Below are positions 33,491 through 44,632 of a stretch of 64,000 bases of DNA, piece by piece. Each line of letters starts with the position of its first letter. Position 1 is the stretch's first letter. Both the position numbers and the translations under genes were made by a program. The notes below the pieces were generated by a model, which saw only the letters and a program-made list of their open reading frames with translations, was not told the DNA's origin and did not search any database. The DNA comes from Globodera rostochiensis (taxonomy: Eukaryota > Nematoda > Chromadorea > Rhabditida > Heteroderidae), in contig JAEVLN010000001.1 of assembly GCA_018350325.1 (NCBI GenBank), positions 5,175,254-5,239,253 on the forward strand, written 5' to 3'.

Positions 33491-36325
33491 ATGTTCTCCT
33501 TCCCAACCCTTTGCTTTGTCGGCGCGTTCATCATTTTGCCAGTTGCTTCGGAAGCATCGCAAAGTGAGTCCACTTCAGTTGACCCCCCGGGGGGAGGGCG
33601 GCCTCGGTTTCACTCTTTTTGGCATTTGTCGACGTTGAACTCTGCCGGAGGAATCAACCTTTAAATAAATTAAAGACCAGACTCTCTCCGTTTCGACTTC
33701 GTTTAGGACTCTGCGAAGTGCAGGGCACGTGCTTTCGCTGTGAGCCCGGCCAATTCTCTCGCTTCATTTGCCGCTCCGACAGCGAATGCTTTCCCGGCGA
33801 GTTCTGCGAGTCCTCGCGCGGTTTCTGCTGTCCCTCACGGCGGTCACCCGACGACGGGGGTAATTAGGGCATTAATTTATTTGTCGGTACTCCAAGCAAA
33901 GCATCGGCGACGGCGGAAAAGTGTCCGGACGGCGGGGGTTGGGAACGAATGTGCCGAGGGCACGGCGACTGTCTCTTCGGGGACGAAATGTGCGCGGAGG
34001 GAAAATGCTGTCCCTGTGAGTCATTTACTCACTTTTTGGATGACGTAACTTCGAAATGACTTTCTTCTAATTGAATCAATTAGGAAAGTTAAAAGTGCCG
34101 CCTTCTTTTGATGGACATTTTCAGCCTGCAAACAGCGGCGTCTTCAGTCATTGCGCGAGGCGGCCGTTGGAGGCGGGGCTTGGGTTGACCGCCCTCCGGG
34201 CCTCGTCATTCCCCAGTGTGCCGACGATGGCATATTCCACCGTCCGATGCAATGCGCGGGGGGCTCCAGCGAATGCTGTCAGTTGGGGGGGGGGGGGGGA
34301 ATAAAAGGGATGGCATTAACGGATGGATCCATGCCGGGGGTATATGGCCTCCGCCCCGCCCATCATTAACGTGAATTTGAATGGAATGAAAAACGGGGAA
34401 AATGTCAAAAGTTAACGACGCTAAACATGGGGGGATTCCCCCCCCCCCCTGGATGGGCCGGGGCTTAAAAGAACGAATAATGCCATGCCAACCACAAAAG
34501 ACTGCGTGGATAAGTTCGGGCGGAATATTGGACCAAAAAGGGGCGATGTGTGGAGGGACATGGAGCGCGGCACCGACACGGAAATGTTTCTGAACTGCTC
34601 GCAATTGAGGCAAGCGTTGGAGGAGGGCGTGAAGAAAGGGCACAAGACGACGAGAATTGACGAGGCAATTTTGGCTGCTCAGAGCAATAGGGACGGCGAA
34701 AGGGGGGAAGGTGACGGACAAACCGTAGGAAGTTGAAGTCGAATGTAAGGGATTTCGAATTTTCAGACTCAAAGCTTCATACTGACAGTGAGGAAGAGTC
34801 TTGTGCCGATTCGTTGCGAATATTTCACCACTGCGGTAGCGCGTGCCCAATTTCTTGTGCCACGTGGAGGGCCCCGCAATGCCCTCAAGAGCAGTGCCTG
34901 CGGGTTTGACGGGAATACGCCCTTTGGCACGTCCAATTCGTCTCCCCTCAAGGGCTGCTTCTGTCGTCTCCCCTACGTGGTTTTAGACTCAGCCGACCCT
35001 TTCGGGTCCCGGTTCGTTTGTTGTCTCCCCCAAATTGTACAATGCTTCCCCCAAAGATGCGTTCTGCCGGCTGAGTGCCCTTTGCTGACGTTCACGCCCG
35101 ACTTGGACTCCTGGAATGGCGGGTTCTTTCCCGCAACGTCAGCAGACGAGCGGAGTAAGCGAACGCAGGGGAAATGTGCCGATCCGTTGAAGAATTTCCA
35201 AAGTTGTGGGAGTGCATGTCCAGGTAAGCGCCTGGGGGGCGATGAAACCTTCTGACTTTCCATTTTATGGAAAGGATTCGAGCAGAAGGCAACAAATAGG
35301 GGCGGGGGGCGTGAGGACATTGGACTGCTTTCAGTTGGTTGCGGACATGCACATGCGGACGGACGCTTGGAGGGATGTTCGGCAAAATGTGTGTCCGGGT
35401 CAGTCGGAGCTCGGCAGAAGTCCCGAACCCCTCCCCCCCCGAGACGTTCAGCTGCTTCTGCCGCGTGCCTTTCCTGCTCCGCGATCCTTCCGACACCGAC
35501 TCGCCATGCGTACTGCCCCAGCAGTGCCCTCCTCCGTCGACGTCCGTCCCGCCCCCTTCTGCGAGCCCCCCGTCCCTTCTCGACGGCCGACTCTGTCCTT
35601 CGAGCGAGAACAAAACGTTGACAAGCTGTTTCTCGAGAAAGTAAAGCCCCGCCGCTGGTGTTGTGCCCGCCTCAATCAATTCGTTAAAATCAATTCGTTC
35701 GTTCGTTGAGGTGTTCCCTTTCGTGTGCCGACCTTTCCCCCGACGTCTCCCGCCTCCCCTGCGTCCCCGACGATTGTTTGCCCGGCTGTCAGTGTCAACT
35801 ACCGACAGTTGTCAGGGACAAGTCGACAGCCGTTTGGGAGTGCATTTTGCCAGAGAATTGTCCCGAGAAGAATTCCCCACAACAGCAACCGACGAGTTGC
35901 GGAGATCCGCGCAAAGAGTTCCTCGCCTGCGGTTGGTCTTAATTTAATCGACTGTTCCTGCCCCGGTTTAGTCACCGCGGGGGATACCCCCCAAATACGG
36001 AGGCATCGACTTTCTTTTGGTCGATCAGAATTTTCGGTCCCTTTTGCCTTCAGGCTCTTCATGCCCTTTGGGCTGTGACCGACTGGACCGGCCTCAGCTG
36101 ACTTGTTCGCCCTGTGCCTCGGGCTGCTTCTGTCGAAATGGCAATTAATCGAACCTTCCGACTTTTAATTACCCCCCCCCCCCCTCCCCGCCCATTTAGG
36201 CTTCATTTTTGCCAATGGTTCCGATTGGCGTCGTTCCGAATGCGTCTCCGTCTCAGAATGTCCTTTCGCTCCCGCCGCCACAACGAAAGTCACTTTCCAA
36301 AAACAAATGGACAGCGCTAACGAAG
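33491..36325 (+). CDS. Secreted multi-domain inhibitor-type protein: thyroglobulin type-1 plus four TIL modules
   Basis: The first exon 33491-33563 encodes a signal peptide (MFSFPTLCFVGAFIILPVAS). Exons 33707-33859 and 33902-34015 encode two Cys-rich modules, each ending in a CCP/CCPS-type pair. Exons 34125-34277 and from 34501 form a thyroglobulin type-1 domain: IPQCADDGIFHRPMQC, GGSSEC joined to YCVDKFGRNIG, so the usual CWCV reads CYCV. Four TIL (trypsin-inhibitor-like) modules follow, recognisable by their ends GCFCRLPYVV/CVLPAECP, CFCRVPFLL/CVLPQQCP, GCQCQLPTVV/CILPENCP and GCFCRNGFIF/CVSVSECP. Such proteins are extracellular and commonly inhibit proteases, but inhibition here is inferred. 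Later exon boundaries and the C-terminus are approximate; the coding region may continue into the next feature. No organism-specific name is recognised. Confidence 0.75.
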
Positions 36326-36360
36326 GTTGGTTGGACCCATGAAATTGAGTTCATCTCCTA

Positions 36361-37068
36361 ATGAGTTACTCCTTAAAAGCCTCCCAAACTTTCGACAGAA
36401 TCTTCGGATTCCAAACAAAAAAGAGAGGGCGAAAAAGAGTGTGGAAAGGCAATGGCAAGCGCAACGTTTCTCAAAAAGGACGGCCAAAGGCTTGGACGAG
36501 TGGTCGCGAGGCCGGAACAGCGAACAGATTGGAGGAAAAGCCGCCGGTGAGCGGAAATAGCCCGGGGGACGGAATGGAAACGGAGGGATTTCGGACAGAA
36601 CAAAAGCCATTAAACACTTCCCGAAACAGTCTAAACAAATTATTCGATCATTCCGTCGACAGAATCCGTCTGAGCGGCGAATTTGTGGTCGGTGGTCAGT
36701 CCTGGCGCGACGGCGTGGGGCGCGAGTTGGAGCTGTCCATCCACCGGTTCAGTGGGACGCCCAGCGACGGATGTGCCGGGGTGGGCCCTCCGCTGGCATT
36801 GCGCGTGGTGGAGGAGGAGGCGACTGACTGTCTTCGTGAAGGATTTGACGTGGTCAGTTCAATGCACACGGAGATAAGGGCCCTGCCGGCGCAAGACGGG
36901 GAGAAGGACCGGTTCGGCATGGACCTGGTGGTGGCATGGCCCGATCCGATCGCACGTGGCACAAACCCTTTGGTTGGCCACTCAGTGGAGTTGAAGCTGC
37001 GCAGAACCGGCAAGGCAGGACACTTCCTGCTTGGCTGTGCCATCCTCGGCATCACACCGAGCTGTTGA
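36361..37068 (+). CDS. Uncharacterised open exon, possibly the C-terminal part of the preceding secreted protein
   Basis: A 235-codon open frame. The first third is Lys/Arg/Ser/Gly-rich; the rest (from about 36650) has a more ordered look, with FVVGGQSWRDGVGRELELS, ALRVVEEEATDCLREGFDVV and DRFGMDLVVAWPDPI. It is on the same strand 35 nt after the last recognised TIL exon, whose GAAG|GTTGGT end looks like a donor, so it may be a later exon. A splice into this frame could not be fixed by eye. No known domain is recognised. Confidence 0.4.
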   Translation: MSYSLKASQTFDRIFGFQTKKRGRKRVWKGNGKRNVSQKGRPKAWTSGREAGTANRLEEKPPVSGNSPGDGMETEGFRTEQKPLNTSRNSLNKLFDHSVDRIRLSGEFVVGGQSWRDGVGRELELSIHRFSGTPSDGCAGVGPPLALRVVEEEATDCLREGFDVVSSMHTEIRALPAQDGEKDRFGMDLVVAWPDPIARGTNPLVGHSVELKLRRTGKAGHFLLGCAILGITPSC

Positions 37069-37722
37069 TGCCGTGCAACAACCCCGTCGACAACAAAATG
37101 CCCCCCCCCCCTCCCACTAATCACTCATTCAAACGGTTCATGGCCATCAGTTTGGTTAAATATGTCCACAAATGCCGACAAAATCCCTCATTTTATTGTT
37201 TCAGTGCCAAAATGATTTATTATACTGTGTGAATACAAATGTCATGTAAAATTAAAAAAGAGAAAGAAATTACAGCGGTGGTGGTTTCGCCAGCGAATGG
37301 ATGAATTTTAGAAACGATAATTTACAGTCCTTTTAATAATCAAATGGATGGAATAACAGAGGGAGTGCAAAAACAAAAAAAAGCGAAATAAAAGTGATGT
37401 CATTTTGTCAATGGGAGGAGGTTTATGAGCGGATGAGATTCTGTAAGCAAAGGACGACGACGAGCACTTACAAATTAAGGAATAATTGCTAATAATTGGT
37501 GGGAGAGATTGAAAAAGTGGGGAAATTAGTCTGTTTGAACAAAAAATTCACAATTATTTGGTAATTAAATATAATGAATGGCCAATTTTCGCTCAGAAAA
37601 GAAAAAAAAACCCGGGAAAAATATGCAAAAGCAAAAATATTGACGAATGCGAAGGTAATGAAAGTGCAAATTGTCTATTTACAATGGCCAAATAGCCCAA
37701 TCCATTCATTTGTCCATCCCTC
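37069..37722. other. Convergent intergenic region
   Basis: AT-rich, with a poly-C tract at 37101-37110. No exon is recognised. It separates the + strand secreted-protein locus from the 3' end of the minus-strand ABC transporter. Confidence 0.6.
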
Positions 37723-40607
37723 TCATGTCCTGCACTCGTCCGCCCCCAGCGAAGGATCGGTGGCCATCGACCGGACGGAGTCCAATTCCACGAGGGCCCA
37801 GTACCGCCCACGCAAGTTCAACTCCAATTCATGAAAGTGCTTCAGTGAGTGTCGCTGTCCGGTAGAGACGACCTAAAACAGCTTCCGATTAAACTGCCTG
37901 AACTTCTCGCTAATAATCTGCACCGTGATTCCTTCGTCTCTGAGCACTTTGTACAGCGCGCTCTCCATGTCAAAGCCAAGACAGCTGGTGGCCTCGTCAA
38001 GAAATGCGATCCTCGGCTTGTGGTAAAGGACTCGGCCGATGGAAAGTCGCTGAACGAAACAAAAAAAAACATTTGAAACTATCTAAATCAGAGATACTTG
38101 TAGCTCTCCGGGTGAAAGTGCGTCTTTCCAATCCCAATTCGTAGCAGAGTCGAACCCGTTACATCTGGCTAAAAGGTACTCCATCTTGATCCACTCCAAA
38201 ATGTGCGAGAGTCTCGAGAGGTCCTTTTCCACGGGGAGTGCCTTCAGGGGATAGACCAGCTGTTGGCGCAGAGAATGCCCGTAGGGGAAGTAGGGCCGTT
38301 GGGGGACGAAGAAAAGTTGGGAGGGACGCAACTTCCAATGCCTTTCCACTTTCCCGCTGATGCAACTCCAAAGACCGGCGATCAAACGAAATAAGGCGCT
38401 TTTCCCTGCCCCATTCTCGCCGCTGATCAACAAATTGCGATTTTGCACAATTTGAAGCGTCAAATTCATAATGAGCACGCGCGTGTGGTCGTTAGGCTGC
38501 ACCGCGGTGACGGAGTCCTAAGAAAGAAAAGCCATCCTCCGAAAGACAAAAGCATTTCCTTTGCTCTTTCGTTCGTTTACCAATGAGACGGCCGTCCCGT
38601 CGTCCTGCCAATTGCGTTGCGATGCGTTCTCCCCCAACAGAAACTCCGCCTCGTCCTCGTCCGAGTCGCTGGCAAGAATTCCGTGAGCCTGCCGTCCGTG
38701 CAATTCCTGGGCAAGAAAAGCAAGCTATTTCATCGTATAATATTCATATCAATGGACAGCCGAATTTGTACGAAAGCGTTCGTCCATAGAACAAATAAAA
38801 GTAAAAAAACAATTTAAAGTATGAAAATTAGTCTCAAAAATCCCAAAATAAATTATCCAGAGAATTCAAACCCTTTGAATTCGTCCGGCGGAGTCGTCCG
38901 TTTTGCGCTTCATGAAGCCACAAGCGGTCCCTTTGTTGTCATCGGACGCAAGTACGACCACAGAACTGGGCACTGTCGACGGAGGCCGTTCTGTCTCCAA
39001 CCGATCGTCATGCACTCTGTTCAGCTCCTCGTACAGTTCGATGACTCTGAACATCCACAGTTTCCCAACGAAATGTGCACCATTTCCTTAGCATATTTCG
39101 ATTACCTATGCGTCACACCCCCAAATTGGGAAACCGATTGAGAAAGAGCGATCAGCTGCGTGAAGCTGTTCATCAGATACATGTAGTAGAAGGCATTCTG
39201 AAAGGAGCAATTGTAGAAGGACACCAGAATCACATTTCTTAAATGCGTCACCTCACTGATAATTCCGTTCAATTCCGAGCCAACTTTGTCTTCGTATTTG
39301 TTTTGTACAAAAATGGCGATGGCGATGATCACGTAGCTCAAATTACCACCAAAAAAGTCAAAGCAATTTGCGGCAACTGAGAAAATGCATTTTTGCGTTT
39401 TTTCAGAATGAAAATCACGAACAATTTAGCCAAAGTTGCCAAATTACGAGATGCTTCTGAGTCTTCAGAAGTTCTTTCAATTTGTTGTTGGTAAAAACGT
39501 TTTCGATGAAGCCCGATTGGTAGAAGGCAATGGGCTCCAAATTTGCGCGGACCTCCAAATGGCGAGCCCTAAGAATTTGTTCATTTATTCCAAATTAGTG
39601 GGGACAAATGACCACGCAGCACCTGAAGTCGCCCTCCCTTTTATCCTGCTCAGCAACCAGAGGAATTGTGCGCGAAATGAGTGCGCGATTGACGAGCGTG
39701 GCCGTAATGAAGAAGGCGTAAATGGTGAGAGGGCCCAAATAGCCGGAACTGAAAACGACGGAAACTGAGGGTTTTGGGGACAGAGTTGGAGGAGGACGGG
39801 GGGGGGGACCTGTTATAAGTCAGGTACGTGTAGTAAAACACGACAAAAGGCGACAGAAGAAAGGGGCCCAACAAGTCGCAAGCAAAAATCCGTGTGCACT
39901 TCTCGATGTCTTGAGCCATTCGTTGATCTCTTAAGAAAATTATGCTTATGAAACAAAACAAAAAGAGAGAAAAATAATACGGATTATCCAATGAATTGGT
40001 TAAATTATAAAAAGCGTGTCGTTTAAAGTAGAGTCGATGCATGACGAAGCTGAAGATGCGGCGACATCGCAAGTAGAGGAGGGAGGTGAACAGCTTGATG
40101 AGAGCGAAAGAGACCGCCTTGAAGAACACGAGGCCAAAAGCCATCACGACCAATCGGTCAAAGGCAGATTCCTCTCGTTTGCCGAGCAAAATGTGGAACT
40201 GAACGACGAATTTCCGGAAATTGGTCACCGGAAAGCAAAGGCAACACCTGTTTGGGAAGAACGCCCAAACAGTAGATGGCCACTTGGTCTGAAATAGAAG
40301 GTGATGGAATCCGTAAACCCGCCAACCCATCTCTAAATGTTTTTTAACAAAAACTCAAATAGGTAACGCCAAAAGCTCAATACGATAGATTATTTATCCA
40401 ATTAAAATTCCGCTCATTTTAAGTGTCGTTGATTTTAGACGATTTTCGATTCAATCAAAATGAATTAAACCAAAGTGTACCAGCAAGTGAGAAGAGGAGA
40501 ACAGCGAGAGCCAACAAAACACGAGTTGACTTCCACGTGGGGAAGAGAATGCGCAAAAGTGTGGCCGTTCTCCGAAGCAACAGAAAGTCGAAAGCCAAAC
40601 GGGCCAT
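37723..40607 (-). CDS. ABCD4: ABC transporter subfamily D member 4 (ABCD4/PMP69-like)
   Basis: Half-transporter; human ABCD4 acts in lysosomal export of cobalamin. On the minus strand, exon 1 (from 40607) reads [20 protein letters not shown] then [20 protein letters not shown]; later exons give [59 protein letters not shown] and GDFRC. The nucleotide-binding domain has a Walker A GENGAGKS, a Q-loop [11 protein letters not shown], an ABC signature LSPGE(L)QRLS, Walker [13 protein letters not shown] and an H-loop [16 protein letters not shown]. The motif [12 protein letters not shown] matches ABCD4 better than ABCD1-3. The C-terminus ends about 30 residues after the H-loop. Exons are short with introns of about 45-60 nt; not all boundaries were fixed. 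C. elegans pmp-5 is the likely counterpart. Confidence 0.9.
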
Positions 40608-41630
40608 TTTCAATCGAAAAAAACAAATAAAAAAGCACAAATTTATGGGAACGACATATAAAGGAAGCGCCAAGCCTCACAGATTAATGAACGAAAATTG
40701 CAACTTTCTTTTCCACAATCGCAAAGCGACAAAAGGAAATAACCTTTAGGGGGTCATGAACAAGAAAAATAAGGGCTCATCAAGGAATGAAAATTGTATA
40801 TTGGGAGGAAGCATTTGGTTTTTAACTGTCGCATACTTTTCTGAATCGATTGCGAGCATATTTAGATACAGAATACCATTTTTCGAAAACTTTTTACAAC
40901 CTTCTCGGGTGAATAAATGCTAAAAGTACGGATGAACAAGCAAAAGTATTTATGAACAAACAAAAACGCTTCTTCGACGGCAATAAAAAATATCCAAAAT
41001 ATTTTATACAAATCATCCGAATTTAATGGATTAACAAACGGACAATGGTGAATGTTTGTCCTTAATTTAAGACGAACAGCACCGGAAACTTCGAAAATTG
41101 TCAAAACAATTTTATTGTTTTTGTTCTAATGCATTCCATTCCACCATCGCCCAACAGCAGATGAGGGAAATTGAGACGTCTTATACTATAATAATTCGTC
41201 AGAAAATACCTCCAAACTTTGTCTGCAATTTTGCCCTTTCATAAAGACGTCTCTTTTCGTAATGGATGGCAAATCGGACAGATACACCGATGTTTTTGTT
41301 CGTGTGAGTGTTGAGGATGTTCTTTGAAGTAGATGAAGCCATTCACATTGCCTTATGGACAATTCAGAGAGCGGGGTTGGTGTTGGACCAAAAGCGTCAG
41401 AGGTCCAGTTTTTAAATTCGAAAAGCGAAGAGCCAATCAATCCATTCAGTTTCTAAATATTTTATTTTTCCAACCTTGCAAGTGTAATTAGGTTATATTT
41501 TGGTTCAGGTACAAAGACTTAAGCAGTATTATTTTATTTGGGGGGGGGGGGGAATTGTGATTATTTTTTTGTACTCCCGGCTAATAACGGGAAAGTGAAT
41601 AGAAAACGAAAAAGGGCTCTTTTACTGTGA
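40608..41630. other. Intergenic
   Basis: AT-rich with no supported exon. It contains a poly-G tract at 41541-41551. Its position is downstream of the phosphatase gene and upstream of the ABC transporter, both on the minus strand. Confidence 0.6.
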
Positions 41631-43838
41631 TCAAGATTCGGCAACACTTCCTTCGCTCTTCGATGGTTCGGACGAACTGTTCGGCACCGAAATCGTCCTT
41701 ATGTGGGCCGAGCCGTCGTCTCCATCGTTGTCCGACTGAGTCTCCATGTCCGTCACGGGCACATTTTTTTCGTCAGACTTCCTTCTCAATTCGGGCGCCA
41801 GGCCTTTGCTGCTGTCGCTGTACAAAGCATCCCTCTCTTTCTCAAAGATAAGTCGGTCGATTAGAGGGCGCGCCAAATGGATGCCACTGGAAAGTGAAGG
41901 CGACGGGTTCTCGTCGAACCCTTCATCTTTAAGCATCATTGTCAGCGTGTCTGCGTCCTCTACTTCTTGTGGGGATTCATATAAAATTTCTGAAAATGAA
42001 AGTATATGATTCAACAAAAATACATCGATACAACCTCTGACTCGTTTTTCGATTTTCGTCAACCATATCTGTTCCAACTCTACAAGTTTGGCGTCAACCT
42101 TTGGAGCAGCATCAAAAATTACGACGATCATTGTCATGTTGTCTCTGGAACCCTTGGACAAACAAACGTCCAGCACATGATTTGAAGCGACTTTATGGTC
42201 CTCAGTAACAGAAAGCCTTGATCTTATCAGCGAACAAAGCTCCTCGTTCGCAAGAACATCGTAAATCCCGTCACAGGCAAGTATCAAAAATTCGTCATCA
42301 TCCTAAACTAGATAAATGAAAACTTGTCGCTACCTTCAAAAGACCTTATCGCGTGGAACTATGTAAACATCCGGCTCAGGTGAAACGAGCTGTTCAGTAG
42401 CACAAAGACCAGGCACAGATTTGTATTCAAAGTCGCCCAGTGCCCGTGAGACGGCGAGACTTCCATTCACCCGTTGGATCATCACCGAACCTCCGGCCTA
42501 AAGACAAAATCGTACATTTATGCCTCGTTTTTTAACGTGCAATACTTTAACGATCCTGTCTCGTTCTTTCTCAAGGTACGGCTTGTGATCTTCAGTACTA
42601 AAAATTGTGTTGCTTCGTCGGCTTAATAACCCCCGCGAATCACCTTAAATTTGAGTGTTTAAAAAAAATGTTGAAAACGGGAGAGGGGGAAGAGAGGAAG
42701 CACTGCCTAAATACGCCTCGGAGTGGCTTAACGGAGCCTGCCCCGCACAAAATACGAGGCAAGACATTTAAGTCCATGAATCGACAAAAAACTGACCCAA
42801 GTTGGCAAAGAAAACATAATCCGGCGTTAGTATAGCACAAATTGCTGTGGTGCCGCTTCTCTCTTTCTCCCCACTTCCGTGCAACAGCTCCATCGAAGTG
42901 TCCAGCTCCAAAAATCCCCTGCGAACTCCGTCATGAATGAGCGATTTGGCCTTTTCTGTGATTTTAGGACCGTTGATTTTCAGCTCCTTCTTGACCTAAA
43001 GAAAAAAAGAGGTGGAAATGCTCAAAAACAATATTTTATTACTTCGTGAAATTCCGTCGTAGCCAAGAGAGTTTGAAGCAGATTCTGTGCAGAATGGAAA
43101 GCGACTTTACTGCCGGCATGGCCATCGAAAACGGCAAAAAATGACCATTCCTATCAATTAAATGTAAATGTTATTTGATTGACGCAAATATAATAAACTT
43201 CGAACGGAGATTCATTTCCTATTGTAATTTGAACATGATGAGCGTCTTCCTGAAATAATGCACCATGAAATTCTCCAACTCGCGTGAGTAATGGTTTAAG
43301 ACCTCTGTCTTTATGCTTTAAAGGTAGTAAAATATATTTCAAGAAGGGGGGGGGGGGGTCTGCCCTCCCCCCTGGACACGCCTATGATTGTAGCCCCACC
43401 CAGGGACGTTGAAGAAAAGCATTTGTTGTTTTGGACATTTTTCTTAATAAATTCCAAATAGGAGTGTCGACCAAGCTAGAAATTATCGCCGCAGTTTTTG
43501 ACAAACTGACGAAATCAGAGATTCTCAATTTTCACTTTTTTGCTTTTAGGCCAATTCCTGCCACTCCCCAAACTTCAAGGTCTGGTTACGTTTGTATAAA
43601 CTAACCATATCGATGCGCCAGCCTTGCATAGAGGCAACAACATATCTGTAGTCCTAAACAAATATTGCAATAAAAATTAACAATGAAATTTTAACAATAG
43701 AAAGGTCAAGATTGGATTTTGATGGATTTCCTGAGAACTTTAGCCCCGTGGATTTTTGATCGAAGATATAAAACTTACACGTCCAACACCCGCATCATTT
43801 GTCTTTTCTGTCTTCGGTTTATCCAAAAATGCTCCCAT
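41631..43838 (-). CDS. PPM1A: PP2C-family protein phosphatase (PPM1A/PPM1B type)
   Basis: Mn2+/Mg2+-dependent Ser/Thr phosphatase. The N-terminus is [20 protein letters not shown], with Gly2 in a myristoylation context as in PPM1A/B. Next exons read [21 protein letters not shown] (metal-site Asp), [10 protein letters not shown] (metal-site Asp/Gly), [87 protein letters not shown] and [11 protein letters not shown]. All key metal-binding aspartates are present. The C-terminal tail is long, acidic and Ser-rich ([11 protein letters not shown] to SEGSVAES) and is not conserved. Around ten exons; the first intron pair contains poly-G and a transposon-like fragment. PPM1A and PPM1B cannot be separated from this. 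Confidence 0.93.
43344..43402 (-). mobile_element. Possible terminal fragment of a DNA transposon
   Basis: On the minus strand the sequence CATAGGCGTGTCCAGGGG is followed by GGAGGGCAGA and a long C run. It resembles the GGGGCGTACCCAGG-plus-G-run ends of widespread DNA transposon remnants, and it sits in an intron of the phosphatase gene. There is no transposase or second terminus. The call rests on resemblance alone. Confidence 0.25.
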
Positions 43839-44074
43839 TTTAGATTAGTAGCTAAAATTATATTGAATAAATTATATTTTCGAATAAATGAGGTAGTGGC
43901 AGCAGGGCTGGACCGCATACCGCAATCCGTTTTTTCCGTACGCGGCCCAACACTGGAAGTTCGCCGGTAAAGCTTATCAAAAAGATTCTTAAATATATGA
44001 GGACATGACACTACTTTCGGTGCTAATTGGGAATGTGAAGTCAGAAAAATAATAAAGTCGCGCTGAATTATGAG

Positions 44075-44393
44075 TTAAAAGTTTGGCGTTTTGTTATTAA
44101 ATTAAAAGTTTCGCGTTTTTTTATAAGTTTAAAAGTTTGGCGTTTTGTTATTAAATTAAAAGTTTCGCGTTTTTTATAAGTTTAAAAGTTTGGCGTTTTG
44201 TTATTAAATTAAAGTTTCGCGTTTTTTATAAGTTTAAAAGTTTGGCGTTTTGTTATTAAATTAAAAGTTTCGCGTTTTTTTATAAGTTTAAAAGTTTGGC
44301 GTTTTGTTATTAAATTAAAAGTTTCGCGTGTTTTTTATAAGTTTAAAAGTTTGGCGTTTTGTTATTAAATTAAAAGTTTGGCGTTTTGATTGT
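44075..44393. repeat. Tandem repeat, six copies of a 52-55 bp unit
   Basis: The word GTTTGGCGTTTTGTTATTAAA starts at about 44081, 44135, 44188, 44240, 44294 and 44349, giving spacings of 54, 53, 52, 54 and 55 nt. Each unit is itself two diverged halves: one with AAAAGTTTGGCG and one with AAAAGTTTCGCG followed by T-run and ATAAG. Copies differ mainly in T-run length. A partial seventh half-unit ends near 44390. It lies between the divergent PPM1-type and CNPPD1 genes, so it occupies their shared upstream region. Confidence 0.95.
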
Positions 44394-44632
44394 TGCACAA
44401 AAATTAATTAAGTCGTTTTTTATACAAAAAATCGGTTAATTCGCTTAAAGTGTTACGACTACCCCACAAAAAGCCTACATAATTTTGTTTAAAAATCTGT
44501 ACGGGGACCAAAATTTTTGAACCTTTCCAACACTTAGGTTTCACAGCAAAAGTGCCGCTATTTTGCTCTTTTACGGTCCGATAACATTCATTTACTTTAA
44601 GAGAAAATTGCTGTCAGCGATACTGAACACAA

